The position numbers were made by a program, and so were the translations under genes. From the NCBI GenBank assembly GCA_030523275.1, contig JAUNIX010000002.1:94598-158597 (forward strand): 64,000 bases of DNA, written 5' to 3'. Of this stretch, positions 27,155 to 35,943 are shown one piece after another. The notes below the pieces were generated by a model. That model saw only the letters and a list, made by a program, of their open reading frames with translations, made no database searches and had not been told where the DNA came from. Source of the DNA: Lachnospiraceae bacterium (GTDB lineage: Bacteria > Bacillota > Clostridia > Lachnospirales > Lachnospiraceae). Positions within the stretch are counted from its first letter, which is position 1. Each line of letters opens with the position of its first letter.

Positions 27155-27199
27155 TCTATATACACAAAAAAATCATCATACTCCAACAACATATCGGAA

Positions 27200-27240
27200 A
27201 AAAAGAAGGGAACTTTTTGCACTTAAGTTCCCTTCTTTTT
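27200..27240. terminator. Bidirectional terminator between the SleC-like gene and dfrA
   Basis: A 16-bp perfect stem beginning AAAAAGAAGGGAACTT around a nine-base loop; A- and T-runs at the ends let it serve both converging genes. Confidence 0.9.
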
Positions 27241-27241
27241 A

Positions 27242-27730
27242 CTATCTCCGTTTATAAACACGAAATGTATATTCCAGATCGAAATATGTTTGTTCCTCGC
27301 TTTCCTTGACAAGTTCCCACTCATCCATCTGATCTAAATTCGGAAAGTAAGTGTCTGCATCATATGCATAATTTAATTTAGTCACATAAGCGGTATCGCA
27401 ATATGGAAGCATCATGCGGTAAACGCTCTCTCCTCCAACGATATACACTTCTTCTTGATCATATTCTTCTAATTCTTCTAATAATTCTTCTTTACTGCCA
27501 ACAACGAGAGCACCCTTCCCATTATAATCTTTATCTGTTGTAAGTACGATATTTTTCCGTTTTGGCAGAGGCATTTGATTTGGAAAACTTTCTAATGTTT
27601 TCCTGCCCATTACAATCACATGACCGGTTGTCGTTTCACGAAAAAACTTCATATCATTTGGTATATGGACCAAAAGCTGATTGCCCTTTCCAATTCCCCA
27701 ATTTTGATCTGCATTTACAATTAAATTCAT
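27242..27730 (-). CDS. dfrA: Dihydrofolate reductase
   Basis: Regenerates tetrahydrofolate from the dihydrofolate produced by ThyA. The 162-residue protein shows LIVNADQNWGIGKGNQL at the start, VIMGRKTLESFP, the NADPH loop EEVYIVGGESVYRMML and YFPNLDQMDEWELV near the end. ATG at 27730 lies five bases after AGGAGG; an extension of nine codons upstream overlaps this site. It follows thyA by 16 bases, the classic pairing. Confidence 0.95.
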   Translation of the reverse strand: MNLIVNADQNWGIGKGNQLLVHIPNDMKFFRETTTGHVIVMGRKTLESFPNQMPLPKRKNIVLTTDKDYNGKGALVVGSKEELLEELEEYDQEEVYIVGGESVYRMMLPYCDTAYVTKLNYAYDADTYFPNLDQMDEWELVKESEEQTYFDLEYTFRVYKRR

Positions 27731-27746
27731 TTTTCCTCCTATATGG

Positions 27747-28595
27747 TTAAATTGCAATCGGAATATTCTTTATCTGAGGACCAGCCTCATAATTTTCAAT
27801 TTTAAAATCGTCCAATGTAAATTTATAAAAATCCTTAATATCTGGATTCATCCAAAAAGTTGGTGCCGCATATGTCGGACGGGAAATTAATTCCTTTATG
27901 ATCGGAATATGGCGGTCATAAATATGTGCATCGGCAATGACATGTAACAATTCTCCTGCTTCCATATCGCATACCTGAGCAATCATCATCAATAAGACAG
28001 AATATTGAACCACATTCCAGTTGTTAGCTGCTAAAATATCCTGTGAACGTTGATTTAAAACTGCGTTTAACGTCAATTTATCATGGCCTTTCTTTTGTGT
28101 CACATTAAAGGTCATACTATAAGCACATGGATATAAATTCATCTCATGTAAATCCTGATGGACATATATGTTAGTCATGATACGACGACTATAAGGTGTA
28201 TGTTTCAAATCATAAATCACTCGATCAACTTGATCCATCATTCCCTCTTTATACTGATGTTTGACTCCAAGCTGATAACCATATGCCTTCCCGATGGAAC
28301 CGTCTTTATCTGCCCATTCATCCCAAATATGGCTTTTTAGATCGTGAATATTATTAGATTTTCTCTGCCAAATCCATAAAATTTCATCAATCGCGGATTT
28401 TACATAAGTCTTTCGTAATGTTAATGCTGGAAATTCTTTGCTCAAATCATAACGATTTACAACTCCAAATTGCTTGATCGTATAAGCAGAAGTTCCATCC
28501 TCCCATTTGGGCCGAACTTTTTCGCCCTCCGTGCTATATCCATTTTCCATAATATCTTTGCACATATGAATAAATAATGTATCTGCGTAACTCAT
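27747..28595 (-). CDS. thyA: Thymidylate synthase
   Basis: Converts dUMP to dTMP with methylenetetrahydrofolate. The catalytic cysteine is in LYPCAYSMTFNV, with RRIMTNIYV, LNQRSQDILAANNWNVVQY and HVIADAHIYDRH as further signatures. The protein is 282 residues with a short N-terminal addition relative to E. coli. The ATG (MSYADTLF) has GAGG six bases upstream; a GTG four codons earlier is possible. It is followed by dfrA and preceded by the YtvI-like gene. Confidence 0.95.
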   Translation of the reverse strand: MSYADTLFIHMCKDIMENGYSTEGEKVRPKWEDGTSAYTIKQFGVVNRYDLSKEFPALTLRKTYVKSAIDEILWIWQRKSNNIHDLKSHIWDEWADKDGSIGKAYGYQLGVKHQYKEGMMDQVDRVIYDLKHTPYSRRIMTNIYVHQDLHEMNLYPCAYSMTFNVTQKKGHDKLTLNAVLNQRSQDILAANNWNVVQYSVLLMMIAQVCDMEAGELLHVIADAHIYDRHIPIIKELISRPTYAAPTFWMNPDIKDFYKFTLDDFKIENYEAGPQIKNIPIAI

Positions 28596-28603
28596 CGTTG
28601 TCC

Positions 28604-29740
28604 TCACTTATTTTCTTTATCTAAATTATGCAGTAATGTCATCCGGTATTTAAACCGATTGATCGTCGAATCAAAAGCTCCTCGTTTGTACAAGTTCGTA
28701 AAAAAGATTCCAAAAATCAATGCAAAAATTAAACCAGTGACTCCTTTTAATTTTAATCCTGTATACATCAAAATTAATGTAACCAATGCATTTAATTCCA
28801 TACGATCGCCCATCATCTTAGGTTGCAATGCCTGTTTTAACACCAGACAAATAACATATAAAATCAAAAATCCTACACAAGTAGCAACCCTTCCCGTAAT
28901 CGCCATATAAATTGCCCAAGGTATTAAAGCAGTTCCCGTTCCCAAAAATGGAAGCACGTCTAAAAGCGAAATCAAAAAGGCAAACAAAAAGGAATACTCG
29001 ATTCTTAAAATAAGAAATCCAACCCATAAAATGGCCCAAATAACAATCATAAGTTTTAGTTGTACCATGCAATAACTAACTAAAACACCTAGCGTATTAT
29101 TGCAAAAAATACTAACTTTCTCTTTGACATAATCCGGCATGATTTTTTCATACCCCTGAATAATCTCATCCCGATCACAAATCAATAGATAAGAGGAAAG
29201 TAACATTACAATCGTACCAATCAAACCATTTGTAAGCCCTTTTACCATTGTTCCTGCATGTTTTACTCCATAAGACCCAATATTGCTAACAAGCGATGAC
29301 AGACCACTACTTGCGGAATCTATCATCTTATGAATCACTTCATCTAATTTAGGAATTGCAGAAATATGGGATTGCAATACTTTTCCGTTAAATTCATTCA
29401 AACGTTCCAATGCTCCTTGATAAAGATGAGGCAAATTAACTGCCCAGTCCATTGCCTGGCTACCAATCAAATATCCTAGTGAAATAATGATTCCTGCCAC
29501 AAAACAAATAGAAAGAACAACCACTAATACAGATCCCCATTTTCTGGAAATTTTTAATTTCTTTTCAATAAAATTACATAGCGGTCTTGCCAATAAAGTC
29601 ACGATCCAACTGACTACAAACGGCCAAAAAAATCCCAATAGCTTAGGCAGTCCATAAATTAATAAAGAAATACCCACAATCCATGAAATTACTTCTACTA
29701 TCATTTCTAAATAAATTTCCCAACGCCTCATAATTATCAT
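28604..29740 (-). CDS. AI-2E/YtvI family membrane protein
   Basis: Polytopic membrane protein of 378 residues with about eight hydrophobic segments and a soluble region at about 120-195. It has the C-terminal family features LLDVLPFLGTGTALIPW and LKQALQPKMMGDRMELN. Homologues include the sporulation-associated YtvI and AI-2 exporter-like permeases; substrate cannot be told from sequence. The start is uncertain because only weak ribosome sites are seen. It lies eight bases after a DUF5688 gene. Confidence 0.8.
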   Translation of the reverse strand: MIIMRRWEIYLEMIVEVISWIVGISLLIYGLPKLLGFFWPFVVSWIVTLLARPLCNFIEKKLKISRKWGSVLVVVLSICFVAGIIISLGYLIGSQAMDWAVNLPHLYQGALERLNEFNGKVLQSHISAIPKLDEVIHKMIDSASSGLSSLVSNIGSYGVKHAGTMVKGLTNGLIGTIVMLLSSYLLICDRDEIIQGYEKIMPDYVKEKVSIFCNNTLGVLVSYCMVQLKLMIVIWAILWVGFLILRIEYSFLFAFLISLLDVLPFLGTGTALIPWAIYMAITGRVATCVGFLILYVICLVLKQALQPKMMGDRMELNALVTLILMYTGLKLKGVTGLIFALIFGIFFTNLYKRGAFDSTINRFKYRMTLLHNLDKENK

Positions 29741-29747
29741 CTACTTT

Positions 29748-30440
29748 CTATCTTGGTACAATCCTTATTTTTTGCTTTGTGCTATCATAATAAAAAACCT
29801 GATTGGAAAGAAATTCCCTCTCCGAGACGACTGTATGGTTCGCTTCCCAAACCATATCATATAAATCAATGGTATGACTTACATCCGTTTTACCAATTAA
29901 TAAAACTTCATGTATGCTCGAAGGTAAAATATAAAAATCTTGTCCTATTTCTCTGTAAAAAGACTGTAATGCATCTTTATAAAAGATGACTGATGCACCA
30001 TTAATACCAATACGGTTTGTCATCACATACAACGGCAAATCTGGCCCTCCAATATCCGTCCATCCCTGAATCATATCCAAAATTTTATTCTTTCGAATTG
30101 GAAATATCTTTTCCGTATTCATAATTGCAGCTTCTATTATGTCTTTTTCCTCTATCCCCCAAACATCGACGTGAGATTTCTCAATCAATGCCGAGGAAAT
30201 TCCTAATTCGCTTTCATGAAACAGCCATCGAAAGGTAATTGCCATATCATAAAACGAAATATGCGGACATCGTCTCAGCAAATCTTCATTACCATTCGCT
30301 GAAATCACCCGATAAAAAATCTTTGACCGTATTTTTTCATAATTTAGTATGCCCTCATCCTTATCGCATTTATTCTCATAATTACCGCCTGCTTCAATCG
30401 GAACAGTCTTAACCAACTGTTCAAACTCTTCATACTTCAT
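29748..30440 (-). CDS. DUF5688 family protein
   Basis: Soluble 230-residue protein resembling the DUF5688 family common in gut Lachnospiraceae. Seen: KIRSKIFYRVISANGNEDLLRRCPH, FHESELGISSALI, a central LYVMTNRIGINGASVIFYKDAL and a LPSSIHEVLLIG segment. There is no signal peptide or catalytic motif I can name. It has its own promoter and may be cotranscribed with the permease, thyA and dfrA. Function unknown. Confidence 0.7.
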   Translation of the reverse strand: MKYEEFEQLVKTVPIEAGGNYENKCDKDEGILNYEKIRSKIFYRVISANGNEDLLRRCPHISFYDMAITFRWLFHESELGISSALIEKSHVDVWGIEEKDIIEAAIMNTEKIFPIRKNKILDMIQGWTDIGGPDLPLYVMTNRIGINGASVIFYKDALQSFYREIGQDFYILPSSIHEVLLIGKTDVSHTIDLYDMVWEANHTVVSEREFLSNQVFYYDSTKQKIRIVPR

Positions 30441-30545
30441 TGTGCCTGTCCTCCTACTTAATCATAAAATAGGATTACATAGAACAAGCCCTATCCCCTT
30501 ATCATTGCTCTACCTGCCCCTTCTTTGTAAGCCTTATGTGTTCCT

Positions 30546-30574
30546 AGTTTACCTCTAAATGGACAAAAATGCAA
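30546..30574 (-). promoter_or_regulatory. SigA-type promoter of the DUF5688-permease-thyA-dfrA run
   Basis: TTGCAT (30569-30574), 17-bp spacer, TAAACT (30546-30551) on the minus strand, about 105 bases before the DUF5688 start. Confidence 0.55.
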
Positions 30575-30628
30575 TGGATATGTAAATTTTTTACATTTAT
30601 TTATAGATATTTTATAATTACGCTCGCT

Positions 30629-31675
30629 TTATAAAAATTTTTTCAAGAATGCTAAGAAACTTTTCATTTCTTCCTCTGTACCAATTGTAATACGTAAATA
30701 ATTATCAATTCTAGGTTTATCAAAATATCTGACAAAAATATCATTTTCTTTTGCCGCCTCAAAAATTGCTTTTGCCGGAACCGTTTTATGGGTTACAAAT
30801 AAAAAATTCGATTTCGAATCTGCAAAGGAAAATCCTAACTCTCTCATTTCTGATTTAAACCACTCTCTTGTCTCCACGATTTTTTTTATTGTCTCCTGAA
30901 AATAATCTTCATCTTCTAAAACAGCAGCACCAATCGCAATGGATGGTTGATTCATGGTATATGAATTAAAAGAATATTTTACATCATTTAATGCTTTGAT
31001 CAATTCTGGATTTCCCATTGCATAACCAATTCGTAATCCTGCCAAGGCACGAGATTTTGAATAAGTCTGAACAACTAACAGATTTTCATATTTCTTCAAT
31101 AATGATTTTGCAGAAACACCTCCAAAATCAATATACGCCTCATCGACGATTACGATCACATCCTGATTGGCTTGTATAATATCCTCAATAAAATCTAAGT
31201 CAACCAATACTCCGGTTGGCGCATTTGGATTTGGGAAAATAACACCACCATTTGGTTGCATATAATCTTCTTTACGAATATTAAATTCTTGATCCAATGC
31301 TTTTGTTTCATATGGAATTCGAAACAAATCTGCCCAAACATCATAAAAAGAATATGTAATATCAGGAAAGAAAATTGGTTTTTCTGAATTGAAAAAAGTC
31401 ATAAATGACATCGCTAAAACATCATCTGAACCCACACCGACAAAAACCTGATCATCGCCAAGTCCGTGATATTCAGCCAATGCATGTACTAATTTCCCTG
31501 CTGCAGGATCTGGATACAATCTCCAGTTATCAATCTGATTGATGATTTCCTGTACCTTTTTTGATGGTGGATAAGGATTTTCATTTGTATTTAGTTTAAT
31601 TAAATTTGTTCGCTTTGGTTGTTCCCCTGGTGTATATGGAACAACCTGACGAATATTTTTTCTCCAGTCACCCAT
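30629..31675 (-). CDS. hisC: Histidinol-phosphate aminotransferase (HisC-type)
   Basis: Fold-type I PLP aminotransferase of 348 residues. The PLP lysine is in VQTYSKSRALAGLRIGYA; other marks are LNTNENPYPPSKK, GVGSDDVLAMSF, FPNPNAPTG and the C-terminal FVRYFDKPRIDNYLRITIG typical of HisC. ATG at 31675 (MGDWRKN) follows AAAGGAG; an extension would overlap the upstream gene. No other his gene is near; next to dap genes it may also serve aromatic or lysine-related amino transfer. Confidence 0.85.
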   Translation of the reverse strand: MGDWRKNIRQVVPYTPGEQPKRTNLIKLNTNENPYPPSKKVQEIINQIDNWRLYPDPAAGKLVHALAEYHGLGDDQVFVGVGSDDVLAMSFMTFFNSEKPIFFPDITYSFYDVWADLFRIPYETKALDQEFNIRKEDYMQPNGGVIFPNPNAPTGVLVDLDFIEDIIQANQDVIVIVDEAYIDFGGVSAKSLLKKYENLLVVQTYSKSRALAGLRIGYAMGNPELIKALNDVKYSFNSYTMNQPSIAIGAAVLEDEDYFQETIKKIVETREWFKSEMRELGFSFADSKSNFLFVTHKTVPAKAIFEAAKENDIFVRYFDKPRIDNYLRITIGTEEEMKSFLAFLKKFL

Positions 31676-31676
31676 A

Positions 31677-32873
31677 TTAATTTTCTCCTTTGTATTCATC
31701 AATTAATTTTTTAAATAAAGGTAATGCACGTTCAATCCGTTTCGGATCCACACAATAACTGATACGCACATGACCTGGACAGCCAAAGCTATCACTTGGC
31801 ACTAATAGAAGATCATATTTTTTTGCTCTTTCACAAAAAGCTGTCGCATCACCACCTAACGCTTTTGGGAACAAATAAAAAGCGCCTCCTGGCTCTACAC
31901 ATTCATAGCCCATATCAATTAATGCGTGATAAAATAACTCTTTATTTTTTGCATATATAGAAATATCTGCCGTATCATCCACACATTTTGCTACAATTCT
32001 TTGAAACATAGATGGTACACAGACATAAGATAATAATCTCGCTGATTGCACGAGTGCTCCTAAAATAATATCTGCATCTGCAATTTTATTTGAATATGCT
32101 ATATAACCGATTCGTTCACCTGGTAAGGATAATGATTTAGAATATGAATAACATACAAATGTATTATCATAAAAATGAGGTACATAAGATATTTCAAATC
32201 CATCATATACAATTTCACGATACGGTTCATCAGAAATGATATAAATTGGATGTCCATATTCTTTTTGTTTTTCTTCTAATAAAGTGGCTAATTTCTGAAT
32301 CGTCTCTTTTGAATAGACAACACCAGAAGGATTATTCGGTGAATTGATCAAAATAGCCTTTGTATGCTCATTTAGCTTCTCTTTTAATACTTCAAAATTA
32401 ATCTGAAATGAAGTTACATCCGCTGGAATTACCTCTAAGTGAATGCCGGCAGAAACTGCGTAGGCCTGATATTCCGGAAAATATGGTGCAAATGTAATAA
32501 TTTGATCATTCTCATCATTTTGTAATAATTGAAATAGAATTCCAAGGGATGCTGCTGCACCATTTGTCATAAAAATATTATCTGCAGTATACTCCATATC
32601 AAACCTTTTATTTAAAGATTGAGCAATCGTTTCTCGAACCGCTGGAATACCGGCATTTGGCGCATACCCATGACGTTCTACTGGATCTAATTCTTTCATA
32701 ATTTCATAAATAGCATCATCCACTGATTGAGGAGCTGGCACACTTGGATTTCCAATGCTGAAATCAAATACATTTTCCGGTCCAACCACTTTTGCTCGTT
32801 CCATTCCATATTCAAAAATTTCACGAATAATCGATTTTTGCCTTGTCATTGCAAGCACTTTTTCTGATAGCAT
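31677..32873 (-). CDS. Class I pyridoxal-phosphate aminotransferase (aspartate-type)
   Basis: Cytoplasmic PLP enzyme of 398 residues. Motifs: FSIGNPSVPAPQSV, MTNGAAASLG, NSPNNPSGVVYS, ISDEPYREIVYDG and the Schiff-base lysine in SYSKSLSLPGERIGY. Substrate is probably aspartate or another amino acid; position after dapA-dapB would fit a role in lysine or aspartate metabolism. ATG at 32873 has AGGAGG eight bases upstream. It is translationally close to hisC, one base apart. Confidence 0.85.
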   Translation of the reverse strand: MLSEKVLAMTRQKSIIREIFEYGMERAKVVGPENVFDFSIGNPSVPAPQSVDDAIYEIMKELDPVERHGYAPNAGIPAVRETIAQSLNKRFDMEYTADNIFMTNGAAASLGILFQLLQNDENDQIITFAPYFPEYQAYAVSAGIHLEVIPADVTSFQINFEVLKEKLNEHTKAILINSPNNPSGVVYSKETIQKLATLLEEKQKEYGHPIYIISDEPYREIVYDGFEISYVPHFYDNTFVCYSYSKSLSLPGERIGYIAYSNKIADADIILGALVQSARLLSYVCVPSMFQRIVAKCVDDTADISIYAKNKELFYHALIDMGYECVEPGGAFYLFPKALGGDATAFCERAKKYDLLLVPSDSFGCPGHVRISYCVDPKRIERALPLFKKLIDEYKGEN

Positions 32874-32902
32874 AATTTTTCCTCCTGATTTTTCATAACA
32901 AA

Positions 32903-32928
32903 AGCGGTGATTCCATGGAATCACCGCT
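32903..32928 (-). terminator. Terminator after dapB
   Basis: A fully palindromic 26-base sequence, AGCGGTGATTCCA with its reverse complement, followed on the minus strand by TTTTGTTATG. It lies between dapB and the aminotransferase and may only attenuate, since no promoter is evident between them. Confidence 0.65.
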
Positions 32929-32945
32929 ACGATATCTTTATTATA

Positions 32946-33704
32946 TTAGCCGATTACATGGCTCATATTATATAATCCTGCTGGTTTTCCTGCAAGGAAT
33001 AATGCTGCACTAACAGCCCCTTTTCCAAAGATTGCTCGAGAATAAGCTGTATGCTTAAACTCAATTACTTCATCCTGTCCGGCAAAAATAACTTCATGTT
33101 CGCCCACAATCGTACCTCCACGAACTGCTGAAATTCCGATTTCCTTTTCAGGGCGCTGCATTCTACGCTCACTTCTATCATATACATACTCATACTCATT
33201 ATTTAATGCTTCATTGACAGCATCTGCAAGTGCAAGCGCTGTTCCTGATGGTGCATCTAGTTTTCTTCGATGATGCTTTTCAACTATATCAATATCAAAA
33301 CCAGCCTGCGCTAATACTTTTGCAGCTGTATTGACTAATTTTAATAATGTATTTACACCTAATGACATATTCGCAGAACGTAAAATAGCAACTTTTTTAC
33401 TTGCTTCCTCTAATTTTGCAAGCTGTTCATCTGTGAGACCAGTTGTACATACAACTACCGGAATCTGTTTTTCAACAGCATACTCTAACAGTCCATCTAC
33501 TGCTGGTGCAGCAGAAAAATCGATAATCGCATCTGCCTCTACATCACAATCTTTGAGATCTGTAAAAACAGGATAATCATTTTTCCCTTCATCCACGCGA
33601 TCAACGCCTGCTACCATAACGGCATCTTCGGTCTCTTCCACAATCTTTGAGATTGTCTGACCCATTACACCATTACAACCGTGCATTATTAATTTTATCA
33701 TCAT
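32946..33704 (-). CDS. dapB: 4-hydroxy-tetrahydrodipicolinate reductase
   Basis: Second committed step of the lysine and diaminopimelate pathway, NAD(P)H-dependent. 252 residues with the nucleotide motif MHGCNGVMGQ, VVCTTGLT, the substrate motif VEKHHRRKLDAPSGTA and the C-terminal EFKHTAYSRAIFGKGA. Either of two adjacent ATGs fits the upstream GAGG site. It follows dapA by nine bases; diaminopimelate also feeds peptidoglycan synthesis and dipicolinate for spores. Confidence 0.96.
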   Translation of the reverse strand: MMIKLIMHGCNGVMGQTISKIVEETEDAVMVAGVDRVDEGKNDYPVFTDLKDCDVEADAIIDFSAAPAVDGLLEYAVEKQIPVVVCTTGLTDEQLAKLEEASKKVAILRSANMSLGVNTLLKLVNTAAKVLAQAGFDIDIVEKHHRRKLDAPSGTALALADAVNEALNNEYEYVYDRSERRMQRPEKEIGISAVRGGTIVGEHEVIFAGQDEVIEFKHTAYSRAIFGKGAVSAALFLAGKPAGLYNMSHVIG

Positions 33705-33713
33705 TTGTACCTC

Positions 33714-34598
33714 TTAAAGAATATTTAATTTTTTCATTTCTGCAATCATCTTATCTGCATTTGCTGGTTCCATTTCTGTCAATGGTCCACGAACAGTTCC
33801 TGTACAAAATCCTAGTTCTGCCATTGCTCTTTTTACTGGAATTGGATTTACTTCACAGAATAATGCATTGATCAAATCCATATATTTTAATTGAAGTTTA
33901 CAACTTTTCTTAACATCACCAGCAAGATAGCTTGCCACAATTTCATGAGTTTCGGCTGGTACTACATTCGATAATACAGAAATAACACCTTTACCACCTA
34001 AAGATAATACCGGAACAATCTGATCATCATTTCCAGAATATAAATCAATATCTCCCTGTGTTAAACTCATTAGTTTTGCAACTTGAGAAATATTACCACT
34101 TGCCTCTTTGATACCAACAATTGTATCGACATCTTTCACTAATTTTGCTGCTGTCTCTGGCGCAATATTACATCCGGTACGACCTGGAACATTATACATA
34201 ATGACTGGTGTATCAGAAGCCTTTGCAATCTCAGTGTAGTATTTTACCAATCCACCCTGTGTTGCTTTATTATAATATGGAGTTACCACGAGTAATCCAT
34301 CCACTCCAATCTGTGCTGATTTTTCAGCAAGATAAATGGCTTCTTCTGTACAATTAGAACCTGCACCTGCAATAACCGGAATACGCTTATTCACATGGTC
34401 AACACATGCTTTTACAACCTCTAACTGTTCATCATGAGACATTGTCGATGCCTCTCCTGTTGTACCGCAGATAATGATGCTGTCTGTGCCATTTTCAATC
34501 TGATAATCGATTGTTTTCTCTAAATTTGCATAGTCTACAGATCCATCTGTATGAAATGGTGTGATCAAAGCCACGCCTGCCCCTTCAAAAATTGCCAT
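33714..34598 (-). CDS. dapA: 4-hydroxy-tetrahydrodipicolinate synthase
   Basis: Condenses pyruvate with aspartate semialdehyde. 294 residues, a typical TIM barrel. The pyruvate-binding lysine is in DTIVGIKEASGN, with the tyrosine motif VIMYNVPGRTG and the N-terminal GTTGEASTMSHDEQ. The ATG follows GGAGGT. Expressed with dapB and probably with the upstream CobO-like gene. Confidence 0.97.
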   Translation of the reverse strand: MAIFEGAGVALITPFHTDGSVDYANLEKTIDYQIENGTDSIIICGTTGEASTMSHDEQLEVVKACVDHVNKRIPVIAGAGSNCTEEAIYLAEKSAQIGVDGLLVVTPYYNKATQGGLVKYYTEIAKASDTPVIMYNVPGRTGCNIAPETAAKLVKDVDTIVGIKEASGNISQVAKLMSLTQGDIDLYSGNDDQIVPVLSLGGKGVISVLSNVVPAETHEIVASYLAGDVKKSCKLQLKYMDLINALFCEVNPIPVKRAMAELGFCTGTVRGPLTEMEPANADKMIAEMKKLNIL

Positions 34599-34636
34599 AC
34601 TTCAACAACCTCCTTCTATTCTTACTCTTACGTATT

Positions 34637-35125
34637 TTAATTTTCTTTTTCTGTGTTGACACAATAAATATTATCCACCCACGGTTCGAGCTTCTGCGGA
34701 AGTTTTCTTCCGGTAAAGATCATCTGCATATCATCATCTTTTTTCTGAATAAATGAGATTAATTCTTCTACCTCGATCAGTCCTAACTCAACTAATCCCA
34801 GTGCTTCATCTAAAACAAGCAAATCACACTGACAGGCATCAATAACCTTATTTGTATAATTTACAGAATTACGGATATTATTGTATGTCTCTTCTTTCTC
34901 CGCCTCGGTTAGATCTTCATAACATTTGTTCTGCTTTTCAAATGTAAAAAGCTGAATTTCCGGTTCCAGTTTTTTTAGATATTCAAGCTGTGCTGAATCT
35001 TTTCCCTTTAAAAAGCGAACGATGATCGCCTGTTTCCCATGACTGGCTGCTCGAATACAGATTCCCAAAGCAGCAGCAGTCTTTCCTCTTCCTGAGCCAC
35101 AGAAGACTTCTACTTGTCCTTCCAT
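34637..35125 (-). CDS. CobO/BtuR-like cob(I)yrinic acid a,c-diamide adenosyltransferase
   Basis: P-loop protein of 162 residues. Its N-terminal GSGRGKTAAALG is the variant nucleotide loop of ATP:corrinoid adenosyltransferases; DLLVLDEALGLVELGLIE is the Walker B-type region and MQMIFTGRKLPQKL the C-terminal part. The family adds an adenosyl group to cobalamin precursors. No other cobalamin gene is in the window, so it may adenosylate salvaged corrinoids or be a diverged homologue. First gene of the dapA-dapB unit. Confidence 0.8.
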   Translation of the reverse strand: MEGQVEVFCGSGRGKTAAALGICIRAASHGKQAIIVRFLKGKDSAQLEYLKKLEPEIQLFTFEKQNKCYEDLTEAEKEETYNNIRNSVNYTNKVIDACQCDLLVLDEALGLVELGLIEVEELISFIQKKDDDMQMIFTGRKLPQKLEPWVDNIYCVNTEKEN

Positions 35126-35165
35126 ACTTTCACCTCAACGTGTATAATCATCATATTATCGATTT

Positions 35166-35194
35166 ATTGTATCACAATTACTGCAAAAATCCAA
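35166..35194 (-). promoter_or_regulatory. SigA-type promoter of the CobO-like-dapA-dapB operon
   Basis: TTGGAT (35189-35194), 17-bp spacer, TACAAT (35166-35171) on the minus strand. The spacer carries the 20-bp motif also found at 25801-25820. Confidence 0.65.
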
Positions 35195-35803
35195 CTATTC
35201 TTCTTTAATTTCTAATTTATTAACAGATATTTCATATGCTGTTCTCGAAATCATTTCATTCTCTCCAACCTTTTTCTGATACTTTCTGCTTTGTATTCTA
35301 CCAAGTATCTGAATATGAGAACCAATCTCTAAATTACCTGCAAAACGTGCATTTCTTCCCCAGCAAATACATGGAATATAATCAGATTTGCCATAGGCAC
35401 GATTTACTGCTAAAAGAATATCACAAATTTCCCTCCCAAGTGGTGTCATACGATAAACAGGTTCTTTACAGATATATCCATCCAGCATAATATAATTCGG
35501 TTTTCGATTTTCATAGCTGTCAATCCATTCTAATTCCCTTACAAATAATGATAAAATCAAATGATTTTTATCATTTTCATGTTTATTATAAGAACGGAAC
35601 TGTCCCCTTGCTTCCAATTTTTTTCCTATGTAATTTTGTGTTACATCTACCAAACGATCAGAAATCAATAATGGAATTTCGTCTGATGCCTCGCTTAGCC
35701 TCTGTACCTTTACCTTTAAAGTATAAAATCCTTCTCCAAAAATTTCGTGACTAAACTGAAATCCTGTAATTACCTCACCTGCTACAATTGCCTGATTTGT
35801 CAT
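35195..35803 (-). CDS. Single-stranded DNA-binding-like protein
   Basis: 202 residues. The C-terminal half (about 100-195) has an SSB-type OB fold: LDGYICKEPVYR, GREICDILLAVNRAYGKSDYIPCICWGRNARFAG and GSHIQILGRIQSRKYQ. The N-terminal half (VAGEVITGFQFSHE to SLFVRELEW) also looks OB-like, suggesting a tandem arrangement. The acidic C-terminal tip that recruits partners to canonical SSB is missing; it ends in KLEIKEE. Probably an accessory SSB, not the housekeeping one. Confidence 0.7.
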   Translation of the reverse strand: MTNQAIVAGEVITGFQFSHEIFGEGFYTLKVKVQRLSEASDEIPLLISDRLVDVTQNYIGKKLEARGQFRSYNKHENDKNHLILSLFVRELEWIDSYENRKPNYIMLDGYICKEPVYRMTPLGREICDILLAVNRAYGKSDYIPCICWGRNARFAGNLEIGSHIQILGRIQSRKYQKKVGENEMISRTAYEISVNKLEIKEE

Positions 35804-35943
35804 TCTTATTTCTCCCTTCTTGTATAAAATGTACGATATAATCTATGTGGCAACTGGCAAATTTAGACTTTCTATTTTTGTCTAGTTTCTGCCTTTTTTC
35901 TTCGAAGTATGCAGGTTAAGGTATTCTTTTTTCGATCAATTTC

